From contig JAFSYK010000071.1 in NCBI GenBank assembly GCA_017449975.1, positions 40,970 through 104,969 on the forward strand: 64,000 nucleotides of DNA, written 5' to 3'. This DNA comes from Bacteroidales bacterium. GTDB lineage: Bacteria; Bacteroidota; Bacteroidia; Bacteroidales; P3. The notes below the pieces were generated by a model. The model did no database searches. It worked only from the letters and a program-made list of their open reading frames with translations, and had not been told where the DNA came from. Positions 38,876 to 47,764 of the stretch are shown piece after piece. The position numbers and the translations under genes are program-made. Within the stretch, counting starts at the first letter, position 1. Each line of letters opens with the position of its first letter.

Positions 38876-38957
38876 GCGGATATGGCGTAATTGGTAGCCG
38901 CGCTAGACTTAGGATCTAGTTCCTCACGGAGTGGGGGTTCGAGTCCCCCTATCCGCA
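38876..38957 (+). tRNA. tRNA-Leu, anticodon TAG
   Basis: 82 nt, class II with a long variable arm. Acceptor GCGGATA pairs with TATCCGC; discriminator A; CCA is not encoded. The anticodon stem CTAGA/TCTAG encloses loop CTTAGGA, giving anticodon TAG (reads CUA and other CUN). T arm GGGGG TTCGAGT CCCCC. It has its own promoter and is followed at once by a very stable hairpin. Confidence 0.96.
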
Positions 38958-38965
38958 CTGAAACC

Positions 38966-39001
38966 CAGCGGGGGCTGCTTCGGTTGAAGCAGCCCCCGCT
39001 G
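38966..39001 (+). terminator. 16-bp stem hairpin after tRNA-Leu
   Basis: Perfect stem CAGCGGGGGCTGCTTC / GAAGCAGCCCCCGCTG with loop GGTT, 9 bp after the tRNA and 20 bp before the GH5 gene's ATG. It probably ends the tRNA transcript or blocks readthrough into the gene. No T-run follows (AATAAAG). Confidence 0.7.
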
Positions 39002-39021
39002 AATAAAGAAGAGACAACGCC

Positions 39022-40338
39022 ATGCGTAATTTCCTCCTGACAATAATCATCGCCGCAGCGCTGTGCGGCGGATGCAGCCACCGCGAAAGCCACCACGACG
39101 CCGACTTTGTCCGTGTTGCCGACGGACATTTTGTGCTGGGCGACAGCAGCTATACCTTTGTGGGCTGCAACCTGTGGTACGGCGCCATCCTGGGCAGCAC
39201 GGGCGAAGGCGGCGACCGCCAGCGGCTGTGCCGCGAACTGGACGACCTCTGCAACCTGGGTGTGAAAAACCTGCGTGTGCTGGTGGGCGCCGAGGGCACG
39301 AGCGACCGCAGCGACCATATCCGTCCTGTGCTGCAGCCACAGCCCGGCGTGTACAACGACACGCTGCTGGAAGGGCTGGACTACCTGATGCAGGAGCTGG
39401 GACGACGCGGCATGAAAGCGGTGCTTTACCTAAACAACGCCTGGCAGTGGAGTGGCGGTTTCGGCACCTATCTGGAGTGGGCCGGCGCAGGTCCCGTGGC
39501 ACCGCCCGACGACTGGGAGGGCTACTGCCAATACCACAGCCAGTTTGTGCGCAACGACAGCGCCCGCGCCATGGCGCTGCGCCACACACAGTTTATTGTG
39601 TCGCGGACAAACAGCTTGACAGGACAGCGCTATGCCGACGACCCCGCACTGATGGCATGGGAAATTAGCAACGAGCCCCGCGCCTTTGCACGCGACAGCG
39701 CAACCAAACAGGCCTTTGTGGAGTGGATTGCCGAGCAAGCACACACCATCAAAGCCATCGACAGCCACCATCTGGTGACCACCGGCAGCGAAGGCCTCTA
39801 CGGCTGCGAGGTGGATTTGGCGCTCTTTGAGCAGGTGCACGCCCTGACCGACATCGACTACCTGTGCATCCACATCTGGCCCTTCACCTGGAACTGGATG
39901 GGCACCTTTGCCTCGCCGAGCACCGCAGCCAAAGCCGCCAATACACCCGGCACGGTGACGGACAGCCTGTCGGCAGCCTGTCGGCGGACACAGGAATATA
40001 TCGACCTCCACATCCCCGTGGCGCAACGGCTGGCCAAGCCGCTGGTGATAGAAGAGTTCGGCTATCCGCGCGATGAATTCGAGATTGCCACCACTTCGAC
40101 CACGGCGGCACGTGATCGCTACTACGACTACATCCTGCAACAGGTGGGTCACGGCGTGGACGGTTGCAACTTCTGGGCCTGGGGCGGCAGCGCCGACGTG
40201 CGGCATCCCTTCTGGCAGCAGGGCGACGACTACACCGGCGACCCCGCACAGGAGGAGCAGGGACTCTATTCTGTCTTCGCCAGCGACACTTCAACCTTGT
40301 CAGTTCTCAGAAAATACGTACCTTTGCAAAAGTTTTAA
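39022..40338 (+). CDS. GH5-like glycoside hydrolase lipoprotein (beta-mannanase/cellulase-like)
   Basis: 438 residues. Lipoprotein signal MRNFLLTIIIAAALCGGCSH with lipobox LCGGC. The (beta/alpha)8 clan-A features are FVGCNLWYGAIL, NLGVKNLRVLVGAEG, VLYLNNAWQWSGG, the acid/base motif WEISNEPRAF (Glu near 218) and the nucleophile motif VIEEFGYPRDEF (Glu near 346), then CNFWAWGG. This is typical of endo-beta-mannanase-like GH5 enzymes (close to subfamily 7), so it probably cleaves beta-mannan or a related glycan at the cell envelope; substrate not proven. It is a single gene with no SusC/SusD neighbours. The promoter of the next operon (TACCTTTG, 40319) lies inside its last codons. Confidence 0.85.
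   Translation: MRNFLLTIIIAAALCGGCSHRESHHDADFVRVADGHFVLGDSSYTFVGCNLWYGAILGSTGEGGDRQRLCRELDDLCNLGVKNLRVLVGAEGTSDRSDHIRPVLQPQPGVYNDTLLEGLDYLMQELGRRGMKAVLYLNNAWQWSGGFGTYLEWAGAGPVAPPDDWEGYCQYHSQFVRNDSARAMALRHTQFIVSRTNSLTGQRYADDPALMAWEISNEPRAFARDSATKQAFVEWIAEQAHTIKAIDSHHLVTTGSEGLYGCEVDLALFEQVHALTDIDYLCIHIWPFTWNWMGTFASPSTAAKAANTPGTVTDSLSAACRRTQEYIDLHIPVAQRLAKPLVIEEFGYPRDEFEIATTSTTAARDRYYDYILQQVGHGVDGCNFWAWGGSADVRHPFWQQGDDYTGDPAQEEQGLYSVFASDTSTLSVLRKYVPLQKF
40319..40326 (+). promoter_or_regulatory. Bacteroidetes -7 box for the metal-efflux operon
   Basis: TACCTTTG, 40 bp before the ATG at 40366 and inside the 3' end of the GH5 gene. It gives the efflux operon its own start. Confidence 0.6.
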
Positions 40339-40365
40339 CGACTGGTGCTTTCAAATCATACCGAC

Positions 40366-40701
40366 ATGAAAAAGATGAAACAGATATTGACACTGCTGCT
40401 GACAGCTTTCTATCTGTTTTATTTTGCCGGTACCCATTTCTTCGTTCACAGCCATTTCATCAACGAGCGTATCGTGGTGCACTCGCACCCCTTTGCGAAA
40501 AGCAACCACACGCACACGACGCTGGAGATACAGCTGATTGACGAGCTGTCGAACGACACCTGCACCACCGAAGACGGAATGCCCACGCTGTCGCCGCAGT
40601 ATAGCGGCCAGTGGCAGTATGCTGTCGTCTCGACAGCCGTCGTCGTTGTCGACAACGGAGCTGTGCGCCGACTGCGCGCCCCACCCCACCCCGCCTGCTA
40701 A
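40366..40701 (+). CDS. Small His-rich membrane/periplasmic protein heading an RND operon
   Basis: 111 residues from the ATG at 40366. One N-terminal hydrophobic segment (ILTLLLTAFYLFYFAGTHF) is followed by His-rich THFFVHSHFINERIVVHSHP and SNHTHTT. The spacing HSH-x(9)-HSH suggests metal binding, consistent with its place before a heavy-metal efflux set. From memory, similar short His-rich proteins precede CzcB/CzcA genes in other Bacteroidetes. It has no recognised domain. The C terminus (RRLRAPPHPAC) ends near the next gene, with about 100 bp between. Function inferred only. Confidence 0.65.
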   Translation: MKKMKQILTLLLTAFYLFYFAGTHFFVHSHFINERIVVHSHPFAKSNHTHTTLEIQLIDELSNDTCTTEDGMPTLSPQYSGQWQYAVVSTAVVVVDNGAVRRLRAPPHPAC

Positions 40702-40802
40702 ACGCGTGGCACAACGCGACACCGTCCATTGGCGGCGGTATCGCCATTTTCCTTGTATTTTCGTTTGTTTAACGACGAGCAATCCTCGTAAAAAGAGACA
40801 TA

Positions 40803-41918
40803 ATGTATCGTATTGTAATTCCCCTATTATGTATGGGTCTGCTCACCGCCTGTGGCGGTGCCAGCCAGACCAGCAACGACACCGAGACAACCGAGGTCGT
40901 CGTGAGCGGCGACACGCTGACCGTCAACGCCGCCTCGCCCATACTCCAACGACTGGTGGTGGCTCCCGTCGAGATGGAAGACCACGCCATGACACTGCAC
41001 ACCTCGGGTGTGGTGACTGCCGTACCGACGGCCTACGCCGAGGTGGCGGCACCTTTCGCCGGACGGGTGCAACGCTCGCTGGTTCAAATCGGCCAGCAGG
41101 TACGCGCCGGCGCACCGCTCTTCGAGCTGAGCTCGTCGGACTATTACGAAATAGTTAAGAGCTACCGACAGGCACAGTCGGAGCTGGCTGCTGCCAAGAA
41201 GCAGATGGAGCGTGTGCGCGACCTCAACAGCAACAAGGTGGCCTCGAACCGCGAGTTGGAAGAGGCGCAGCTGGACTACCAGAACAAGCTGGAGGAGTTC
41301 CGCCACGCCGAATCCGTGGCCAAAGAATACCAGATTGACGTCACGCACGCCGAGGTGGGACAGCCCATGACGGTGCGCACCCCTATCTCGGGACGTGTGC
41401 TGCGCAACGACCTAGTGAGAGGCGAATACATCAAAGAGGACGCCGACAGCAAGCTGGTGGTGGCCGACCTGAGCAAGGTGTGGGTGAAAGCCAACATCAC
41501 CGAGAGCGAGGCGGTGCTGACAGACCGTGTGGAGCATGTCGAGATACGGCTGGTGGCCCGTCCCGACAGCGTCATCAGCGGCCGACTGGTGTTCCGCGGC
41601 GGCATGCTGGACGAGGAGACACGCACCATGCAGACCATCATCGAATGCGACAACCCCCGCGGACTGATGATGCCCAACATGTATGCCAAGGTGCTGCTGA
41701 CCACGCCGAGCAGTCGCTGCGTGACGGTACCCAAGAGCGCTGTGTTGCAAGGCGAGGATGCACGCTATGTGCTGCGCAAAGTGGGCGACAACCGCTTTGT
41801 GCGTACCACGGTGAAGGTGCAAAGCGCCGAAAACGGACAACTCATCGTCACCGAGGGTCTGACGCCAGAGGACGAGATTATCACGGAAGGTGCCATGTAT
41901 CTAATAGACTACAGATAA
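40803..41918 (+). CDS. RND efflux periplasmic adaptor (CzcB/CusB-like) lipoprotein
   Basis: 371 residues. Lipoprotein signal MYRIVIPLLCMGLLTACGG (lipobox LTAC). Adaptor order: lipoyl-like half-motifs (VAAPFAGRVQRSLVQIGQQVRAGAPLFEL and TVRTPISGRVLRNDLVRGEYIKED), a coiled-coil hairpin (SELAAAKKQMERVRDLNSNKVASNRELEEAQ), a beta-barrel and a membrane-proximal domain. It links the inner-membrane pump to the TolC-type channel. The pump gene follows after 3 bp, so they are translationally coupled. No metal-binding Met cluster of CusB type is obvious at the N terminus. TATTTTCG near 40755 is only a weak promoter candidate. Confidence 0.93.
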   Translation: MYRIVIPLLCMGLLTACGGASQTSNDTETTEVVVSGDTLTVNAASPILQRLVVAPVEMEDHAMTLHTSGVVTAVPTAYAEVAAPFAGRVQRSLVQIGQQVRAGAPLFELSSSDYYEIVKSYRQAQSELAAAKKQMERVRDLNSNKVASNRELEEAQLDYQNKLEEFRHAESVAKEYQIDVTHAEVGQPMTVRTPISGRVLRNDLVRGEYIKEDADSKLVVADLSKVWVKANITESEAVLTDRVEHVEIRLVARPDSVISGRLVFRGGMLDEETRTMQTIIECDNPRGLMMPNMYAKVLLTTPSSRCVTVPKSAVLQGEDARYVLRKVGDNRFVRTTVKVQSAENGQLIVTEGLTPEDEIITEGAMYLIDYR

Positions 41919-41921
41919 GCG

Positions 41922-44900
41922 ATGATAGAGCGAATTATACGTTTTTCGATGCAACACAGGGCGCTGACCGCCGCCCTGTTTGGCGTGCTGGCCATGGCCG
42001 GCATCATCGCCTGGAGCTCTCTCTCCATCGACGCCTACCCCGACATATCGGACACCACAGTACAGGTGGTGACCCAGGTGCCGGGACTGGCCGCCGAGGA
42101 GATGGAGCAGCAAATCACCATCGCCGTGGAACGTGCGGTGAACGGCATTCCCAACCTCATCACCATGCGCAGCAAGAACTCCTTCGGACTGTCGACGGTG
42201 GTGCTGGTTTTCGACGACGGTGTCGACGACTACTGGGCGCGACAGCGTGTCAACGAGCGACTGAGCGGACTGGAACTGCCCTACGGCGCCGTGCCCGAAC
42301 TGAACCCGCTGACAGCCCCCACCGGCGAAATATACCGCTACATCGTGGAGAGTCCCGACGGCAGCGCCGACCTGCGCACGCTGACCGACATACACAAGTG
42401 GACCATTATCCCCTACCTGCGGCAATTATCGGGCGTGGCCGACGTGAGCAACTACGGCGGAATCACGACCCAGTACCAGATTGAGCTGTCGCCCGACCTG
42501 ATGCGCGAATACGGCGTATCGCTGGCCGACATCACCGAGAAGGTGGATCAGAACAACACCAACGCCGGCGGCAGCCTGCTGATGGAGGGCGACCTGAGCT
42601 ATGTCATCCGCGGCATCGGCATGATTGACGATCTGGAAGGATTGGGCAACATCGTGGTGAAATCGCACAACGGCGCCCCCGTCTTCCTGCGTCAGCTCGG
42701 CACACTGAAATACGGAAACCTGGAACGCAAAGGCGTGCTGGGCTACAGCGACGACGAACGCGACTACGACGACGCCGTGGAGGGCATCGTGCAGATGCTG
42801 CGTGGCGAGAACCCCTCGGAGGTGCTCGACGCCATCCACATTGCCGTTGACGAGCTGAACAACGAGGTGTTGCCCGACGGGGTGCGCATCCGCCCGTTCA
42901 TGGATAGAACCAACTTAGTGGGCGAGACCTTGAAGACCGTGTCGCACACCCTGCTGGTGGGCATGCTGCTGGTCATCGTGGTGCTGATGCTCTTCCTGCG
43001 CAACCTGCGTGGCGCCCTCATCGTGGCCATCACCATCCCGCTGGCACTGCTCATCGCCTTTGTGCTGATGAAGGTGAGCGGTGTACCCGCCAACCTGCTG
43101 TCGCTCGGTGCCATCGACTTCGGCATCCTGGTCGACGGTGCCATCGTGATGATGGAGACCGTGCTGCGCGAACGCGAGAGCAATCCCACACACATGCTGA
43201 CGACCCAGCGCATCAGCCAGCGGCTGGGCTACGTGATGCGCTCCATCTTCTTCTCGACGCTCATCATCATCGTGGCCTATCTGCCCCTCTTCGCCTTCGA
43301 GCACATGGAGCGCAAGCTCTTCACCCCGATGGCCTACACCGTGGCCTATGCGTTGCTGGGCGCCCTGCTGACCGCCATGCTGCTGACGCCGGGCCTCTCC
43401 TTCTCCGCCTTCCGCAAGCCTGGCAAGACACGCCACAACCGCTGGCTGGAGCGTTTCACCGCCTACTACCACATCACCGTGGGTCGCGTCATCGAGAACG
43501 GCCGCATGGTGATCGCCGTGCTCATCGTAACACTGCTGGGATCGGGTGTGCTGTTCACCTTCATCGGCAAAGACTTCCTGCCGCCACTCGACGAGGGCTC
43601 CATCTGGATACAGGTGCAGCTACCCTCGGGACTCTCGCTGGAGCGGTCGAACCAGATGGCGCAGGAGTTGCGCAAGAAGATGAAACAGTTCGACGAGACC
43701 TCCTATGTGATGACCCAGCTGGGACGCGACGACGAAGGAGCGGAGAGCTTCTCCATGTCGCACATCGAGGTGGGCATCGGACTGAAACCCTACAACACCT
43801 GGAAGAGCAAGCGCACCAAGGCCGAACTGGTGGAGGCAATGGCCGACACCATTGCCAAGATGCCCGGCTACTCGGCGGGCTTCTCGCAGCCCATCATCGA
43901 CATGGTGATGGACCAGGTGGCCGGCACCCACAGCGACCTGGCACTCAAGATATACTCCAGCGACCTGTATGAGAGTCGCCACATCGCCGAAGAGTTGGTG
44001 AAGATACTGTCGGACATCGAGGGTGCCTCGGATGTCGCCGTCGACCAAGAGCCGCCGACGCCGCAGCTGCAGATTGTCGTCGACCGGCAACGGGTGGCAC
44101 AATACGGCCTCAACGTGGCCGACGTGGCCGAGCTCATCGAGTTGGCCATCGGCGGCAAAGCCATCTCGCAAATCTATTCGGGCAGCAAGGTCTACGACGT
44201 GACCTGTCGCTATGCCGACGAGACACGTGACACGCCCGAGAAAATCGCCGCGCTGACGCTCACCAACGCCGAAGGGGTGAAGGTGCCCCTCTCGGCCGTG
44301 GCCGACATCCACACCACGCTGGGCCCCAACACCATTATGCGCGAAGCCAACAAACGCTACTGTCTGGTGCGCATCAACCTGCGCGGCTCCGACCTGTCGA
44401 CCTTCGTCGACGAGGCCAACCGACGCATCGACGCGCAGCTGCATTACGACAAAGAAAAGACGACGCTGCACTGGGCCGGACAATTTGAAAACCGCAACCG
44501 TGCCTTCTCACGACTGGCGCTGGTGCTGCCCTTCGTGCTGGCCGTCATGTTCCTGCTGCTCATCCTGGCCTTCGGCAACGTGCGTCACGCCACCCTGCTG
44601 ATGAGCGTCATCCCGCTGGCACTCTTCGGCGGACTGCTGGCGCTGTTCCTGCGCGGCATGACACTCAACGTGTCGTCGGCGGTGGGCTTCATCGCCCTCA
44701 TCGGCGTGGCCATCCAGAACGGCGTCATCATGATTTCACATATCAACGCATTGCGCGACGAGGCACTGGATTTGCGCAGCGCCGTCATCGATGGCGCCAC
44801 ACACCGTCTGCGCGCCATCCTGCTCACCGCCACCGTGGCGGTGCTGGGACTGCTGCCCGCCTCCATCTCGACAGGCATCGGCAGCGACGTGCAGCGTCCC

Positions 44901-45017
44901 CTGGCCACCGTCATCGTATACGGACTGATATTCGCCACCATCATCACCCTGTTTATCCTGCCGACGCTGTACTACATGACAGAACGGCGGAGAGAAGAAA
45001 GAAAGGAGAAACGATGA
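41922..45017 (+). CDS. Heavy-metal RND efflux pump (CzcA/CusA family)
   Basis: 1,031 residues with twelve membrane segments in two repeats. The N terminus IERIIRFSMQHRALTAALFGVLA and IDAYPDISDTTVQVVTQVPGLAAEEMEQQITIAVERAVNGIPN is of the HME-RND type. The proton-relay motif GAIDFGILVDGAIVMMET carries Asp, Asp and Glu in the expected spacing. It is proton-driven export of divalent or monovalent metal ions. The exact metal cannot be read. It overlaps the outer-membrane gene by 4 bp (ATGA). It belongs to the four-gene transport operon 40366-46267. Confidence 0.95.
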   Translation: MIERIIRFSMQHRALTAALFGVLAMAGIIAWSSLSIDAYPDISDTTVQVVTQVPGLAAEEMEQQITIAVERAVNGIPNLITMRSKNSFGLSTVVLVFDDGVDDYWARQRVNERLSGLELPYGAVPELNPLTAPTGEIYRYIVESPDGSADLRTLTDIHKWTIIPYLRQLSGVADVSNYGGITTQYQIELSPDLMREYGVSLADITEKVDQNNTNAGGSLLMEGDLSYVIRGIGMIDDLEGLGNIVVKSHNGAPVFLRQLGTLKYGNLERKGVLGYSDDERDYDDAVEGIVQMLRGENPSEVLDAIHIAVDELNNEVLPDGVRIRPFMDRTNLVGETLKTVSHTLLVGMLLVIVVLMLFLRNLRGALIVAITIPLALLIAFVLMKVSGVPANLLSLGAIDFGILVDGAIVMMETVLRERESNPTHMLTTQRISQRLGYVMRSIFFSTLIIIVAYLPLFAFEHMERKLFTPMAYTVAYALLGALLTAMLLTPGLSFSAFRKPGKTRHNRWLERFTAYYHITVGRVIENGRMVIAVLIVTLLGSGVLFTFIGKDFLPPLDEGSIWIQVQLPSGLSLERSNQMAQELRKKMKQFDETSYVMTQLGRDDEGAESFSMSHIEVGIGLKPYNTWKSKRTKAELVEAMADTIAKMPGYSAGFSQPIIDMVMDQVAGTHSDLALKIYSSDLYESRHIAEELVKILSDIEGASDVAVDQEPPTPQLQIVVDRQRVAQYGLNVADVAELIELAIGGKAISQIYSGSKVYDVTCRYADETRDTPEKIAALTLTNAEGVKVPLSAVADIHTTLGPNTIMREANKRYCLVRINLRGSDLSTFVDEANRRIDAQLHYDKEKTTLHWAGQFENRNRAFSRLALVLPFVLAVMFLLLILAFGNVRHATLLMSVIPLALFGGLLALFLRGMTLNVSSAVGFIALIGVAIQNGVIMISHINALRDEALDLRSAVIDGATHRLRAILLTATVAVLGLLPASISTGIGSDVQRPLATVIVYGLIFATIITLFILPTLYYMTERRREERKEKR

Positions 45018-46267
45018 AAAAGAAAACAATAGGAGCCCTCATCATGCTGCTGGCCGCCTCGTGGCCGCTGGCAGCACAGCAGCTGGACTATGAATCCTAC
45101 ATACAACGCGTGATGGAGCACAATGCCGGCTACCGCGCCGCACAGATGGAACTGCCCATCGCACAATCCGAGCTCAAACAGGCACGGATGTTCAACGACC
45201 CCACCGTGTCGTTCAGCTACGGCAACAACAGCGACTGGGACATCGCCATGGGCCAGTCGGCGGAGCTGGAGGTCAGCAAGAGTTTTTCGCTGGGCAAACG
45301 CCGCAGCCGCATGAATGTGGCGAAAGAGAACATCAAGGTGCAAGAGGCCGGTTTGCAGGACTATGAACGCAACCTGCGCGCCGACGCCACAGTGGCCTAC
45401 CTCTCCGCCCTGCTGGCACGCGAGACGGCACTAATCAGCCGGGACTATGCCGACAACATGCGGACGCTCTACCACAGCGACAGCCTGCGTCACAGCCGTG
45501 GCGACCTGTCGGAGATAGACGTGACGCAGAGTCGTCTGGAGTCCACCGTGGCACAGCAAGAGTGCATCGCGGCACAAGCCGCCTACCGCAACGCGCTGGC
45601 ACGACTGGATTGGATGATGGGAGACCCCACACGGGGCACGCAGGAGGTTGGCGGGACGCTGACGCGACAGCACACGCTAGTCGACCTGCAACAGCTGTTG
45701 CAGACCTGTGCCGCCCAACGGCCCGACATCATCCAGGCCCACCATCAAGCGGAGGCAGCGGAACGTGAGCTGCGACTGACACGGATAGAGCGCATCCCCG
45801 ACATCGACCTGTCGGTCGGCATGAGCCACAGCACCCGCGTGAGAAACGAGGAGGCGCCGGCGCCACCCTTCAACGGCTACACGATAGGCGTGAGCCTGCC
45901 ACTGCCCGTGTCGACCCTCAACCGCGGCGAGGTACAGGCGCAGCAATACCGTGTGCAGCAGGCCTCTTCGGAAGCCGAAGCCGCACGTCACACCGCCCAG
46001 GTCGAAGTGATGGAAGCCTACAACGACTATGTGTCCGCCATGACGCGTGCCGACGCCTACAGCACAGAAATCATAGAGCAGGCCCGACAGGTGCTGGACG
46101 GCAAGATGTACGCCTACCAGCGGGGCGAGACCTCTCTGCTGGAGGTGTTGAACGCACAACATCTATACCTCGATATTCAGCAGGAATATGCCAACAGTCT
46201 TTACGAATGCATGAAATGCTGGGTGGAGCTGAACCGCAGTATCGGCAGCATATCTTATAACCTATAG
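45014..46267 (+). CDS. TolC-family outer membrane efflux channel
   Basis: 417 residues. Signal peptide MKKKTIGALIMLLAASWPLAAQQ. Two OEP repeats (LDYESYIQRVMEHNAGYRAAQMELPIAQSELKQARMFNDPTVSFSYG; DLQQLLQTCAAQRPDIIQAHHQAEAAERELRLTRIERIPDIDLSVG) form the alpha-helical trimeric duct. No lipobox is seen. The ATG at 45014 overlaps the pump's stop, so expression is coupled. It completes the tripartite metal exporter, and the regulator gene follows 3 bp after its stop. Confidence 0.93.
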   Translation: MKKKTIGALIMLLAASWPLAAQQLDYESYIQRVMEHNAGYRAAQMELPIAQSELKQARMFNDPTVSFSYGNNSDWDIAMGQSAELEVSKSFSLGKRRSRMNVAKENIKVQEAGLQDYERNLRADATVAYLSALLARETALISRDYADNMRTLYHSDSLRHSRGDLSEIDVTQSRLESTVAQQECIAAQAAYRNALARLDWMMGDPTRGTQEVGGTLTRQHTLVDLQQLLQTCAAQRPDIIQAHHQAEAAERELRLTRIERIPDIDLSVGMSHSTRVRNEEAPAPPFNGYTIGVSLPLPVSTLNRGEVQAQQYRVQQASSEAEAARHTAQVEVMEAYNDYVSAMTRADAYSTEIIEQARQVLDGKMYAYQRGETSLLEVLNAQHLYLDIQQEYANSLYECMKCWVELNRSIGSISYNL

Positions 46268-46270
46268 AAT

Positions 46271-47128
46271 ATGACCCGACGACTCTTCACCAGCAACATG
46301 AAGCTGGCCGACATCGTGAGCGCCAACCACAACCTGATACTGCTCCTGCCGCGCTTCGGTCTGCGACTGGGTTTTGGCAACCGCAGCGTGAAAGAGGTGT
46401 GCAACAGCGGCAACGTGGATGTGGATTTTTTCCTGCTCATCTGCAACATCTATACCTTTGACGACTACCTGCCCGATGCCGAGGAGCTGAGCCACACCAA
46501 TCTACAACAGCTGGTGCCCTACCTGCGCGCCTCGCACCGCTACTATATTGACGAACGGCTGCCACATCTGCAGCGACACCTGAGCCACCTGACCGACGAC
46601 ATGGAACCCTCGGTGGCGCATCTGATCAGCCAATTCTTTGAGGATTACCGCCAAGAGTTGGCGGGACATTTCCAAGAGGAGGAGAAACGGCTGTTCCCCT
46701 ACATCGAGCGACTGCAGCAAGGCGAGAAAATCGCCGACCGCGTGACCAACTATTTTGTCGACTCACACCGCAGCATCAAAGACAAGCTGACAGACCTGAT
46801 GCAGCTGCTCTACAAGTATCTGCCCGGCGACAGCATGAACGAAGAGCTGATTGAGCTGGTGTTCGACATCCTGCAGCTCACCGAAGACCTGGAGAAGCAC
46901 ACCCTCATCGAAGAACGGCTGCTGATGCCTGCCGACGACTACGAGCTAAGCGACCGTGAGAAAGAGGTGCTGCTACTGGTAGCAAAAGGGCTCAGCAGCA
47001 AAGAGATCGCCGACAAGCTCTGCGTATCGATCCACACCGTCAACTCCCACCGAAAAAACATCAGCCAAAAGACCGGCATCAAATCAGTCGCCGGCCTCGC
47101 CGCCTACGCCATGATTTGCAAACTTTAG
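46271..47128 (+). CDS. Hemerythrin-domain LuxR-type transcriptional regulator
   Basis: 285 residues, cytosolic. Order: residues 8-60 resemble the DUF542/ScdA N-terminal domain (MKLADIVSANHNLILLLPRFGLRLGFG, then CNSGNVDVDFFLLICN). Residues 75-215 look like a hemerythrin-like bundle with HYYIDERLPHLQRHL, ELAGHFQEEEKRLFPY, DSHRSIKDKL and KHTLIEERLLMP as candidate di-iron ligands. Residues 222-285 are a LuxR HTH (LSDREKEVLLLVAKGLSSKEIADKLCVSIHTVNSHRKNI). The combination points to oxygen, NO or iron-state sensing coupled to transcription. It is the last gene of the efflux operon (3-bp gap), so it may regulate that operon or report stress. Inferred; targets unknown. Confidence 0.88.
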   Translation: MTRRLFTSNMKLADIVSANHNLILLLPRFGLRLGFGNRSVKEVCNSGNVDVDFFLLICNIYTFDDYLPDAEELSHTNLQQLVPYLRASHRYYIDERLPHLQRHLSHLTDDMEPSVAHLISQFFEDYRQELAGHFQEEEKRLFPYIERLQQGEKIADRVTNYFVDSHRSIKDKLTDLMQLLYKYLPGDSMNEELIELVFDILQLTEDLEKHTLIEERLLMPADDYELSDREKEVLLLVAKGLSSKEIADKLCVSIHTVNSHRKNISQKTGIKSVAGLAAYAMICKL

Positions 47129-47174
47129 AGGGTTTTATTAGTTAATACCGTAGGGGCGTACCCCCGTGTATGCC

Positions 47175-47345
47175 CAACAACAAGTAGTTAAGTAGACAGG
47201 AGTTAAGTAGTTAAGGCGAATGAATGGTTATAGGTTATTAGTTATGGGTTATTGAATTAGGTAGTTAAGGCCGTAGGGGCGTACCCCCGTGTACGCCCGA
47301 TTCACAAGATTTCGCGAGGCGGAACGCCGAGCAGGAGAAAATATA
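47175..47345 (+). repeat. Composite intergenic repeat, copy 1
   Basis: About 165 bp matching in reverse complement the segment 56070-56245. Modules in order: TAGTTAAGTAGACAG repeats, GGCGAATGAATGG, GGTTATTGG/GGGTTATTGAATTAGG, GTAGTTAAG, GTAGGGGCGTACCCCCGTGTACGCCCG, and CAAGATTT...GAGCAGG. The two copies are similar but not identical. Confidence 0.85.
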
Positions 47346-47462
47346 GTTATAAACCACGCCGAAGGCTGGAGAACGAGAAATATACAATACTGAATAACAC
47401 AATATTACGACACAAACAATAAAAAAAAGAAAAAAAGTAGTCGCTAATTGAAAAAAATGTAG

Positions 47463-47470
47463 TAATTTTG
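47463..47470 (+). promoter_or_regulatory. Bacteroidetes -7 box for rpmG
   Basis: TAATTTTG, 89 bp before the rpmG ATG. It is preceded by an A/T-rich stretch with TTGAAAA about 20 nt upstream. Confidence 0.6.
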
Positions 47471-47558
47471 CACCCGCTTTTGAGAGTCAGACTGTGGATT
47501 GTTGATGCTCTTTCCCGGGTGAAATCAAAGCGGTCAAAACACGTCAAAAGAACAAGTT

Positions 47559-47747
47559 ATGGCAAAGAAAAATAAAGACGCAAGAGTTCAGGTCATCCTG
47601 GAATGCACCGAACAGAAGAACAGTGGTGTTCCCGGCATGTCGCGCTACATCACCACCAAGAACAAGAAGAACACTCCCGACCGTCTGGAGCTGAAGAAGT
47701 ACAATCCCTTCTTGAAGAAAGTAACCGTTCACAAAGAAATCAAGTAA
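47559..47747 (+). CDS. rpmG: Large ribosomal subunit protein bL33
   Basis: 62 residues, [20 protein letters not shown] then the rest of the fold ([25 protein letters not shown]). It lacks the paired Cys-x-x-Cys of zinc-type L33 (only one Cys). The start ATG is 89 bp after a TAnnTTTG box. It is followed 17 bp later by a DUF4295 gene, the usual Bacteroidetes partner. rpmB (bL28), which in many relatives precedes it, is absent immediately upstream: 47129-47558 holds no such frame. Confidence 0.95.
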   Translation: MAKKNKDARVQVILECTEQKNSGVPGMSRYITTKNKKNTPDRLELKKYNPFLKKVTVHKEIK

Positions 47748-47764
47748 AGTAGGAGAAACGCACT

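Larger units (their letters stand above)
47129..47558 (+). other. Intergenic region (430 bp) with composite repeat and rpmG promoter
   Basis: No gene seen. Contains GTAGGGGCGTACCCCCGTGT units at 47150 and 47273, TAGTTAAG and GGGTTAT short repeats, the composite repeat described separately, an AT-rich stretch, and the promoter box TAATTTTG at 47463-47470 for rpmG. Confidence 0.85.
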
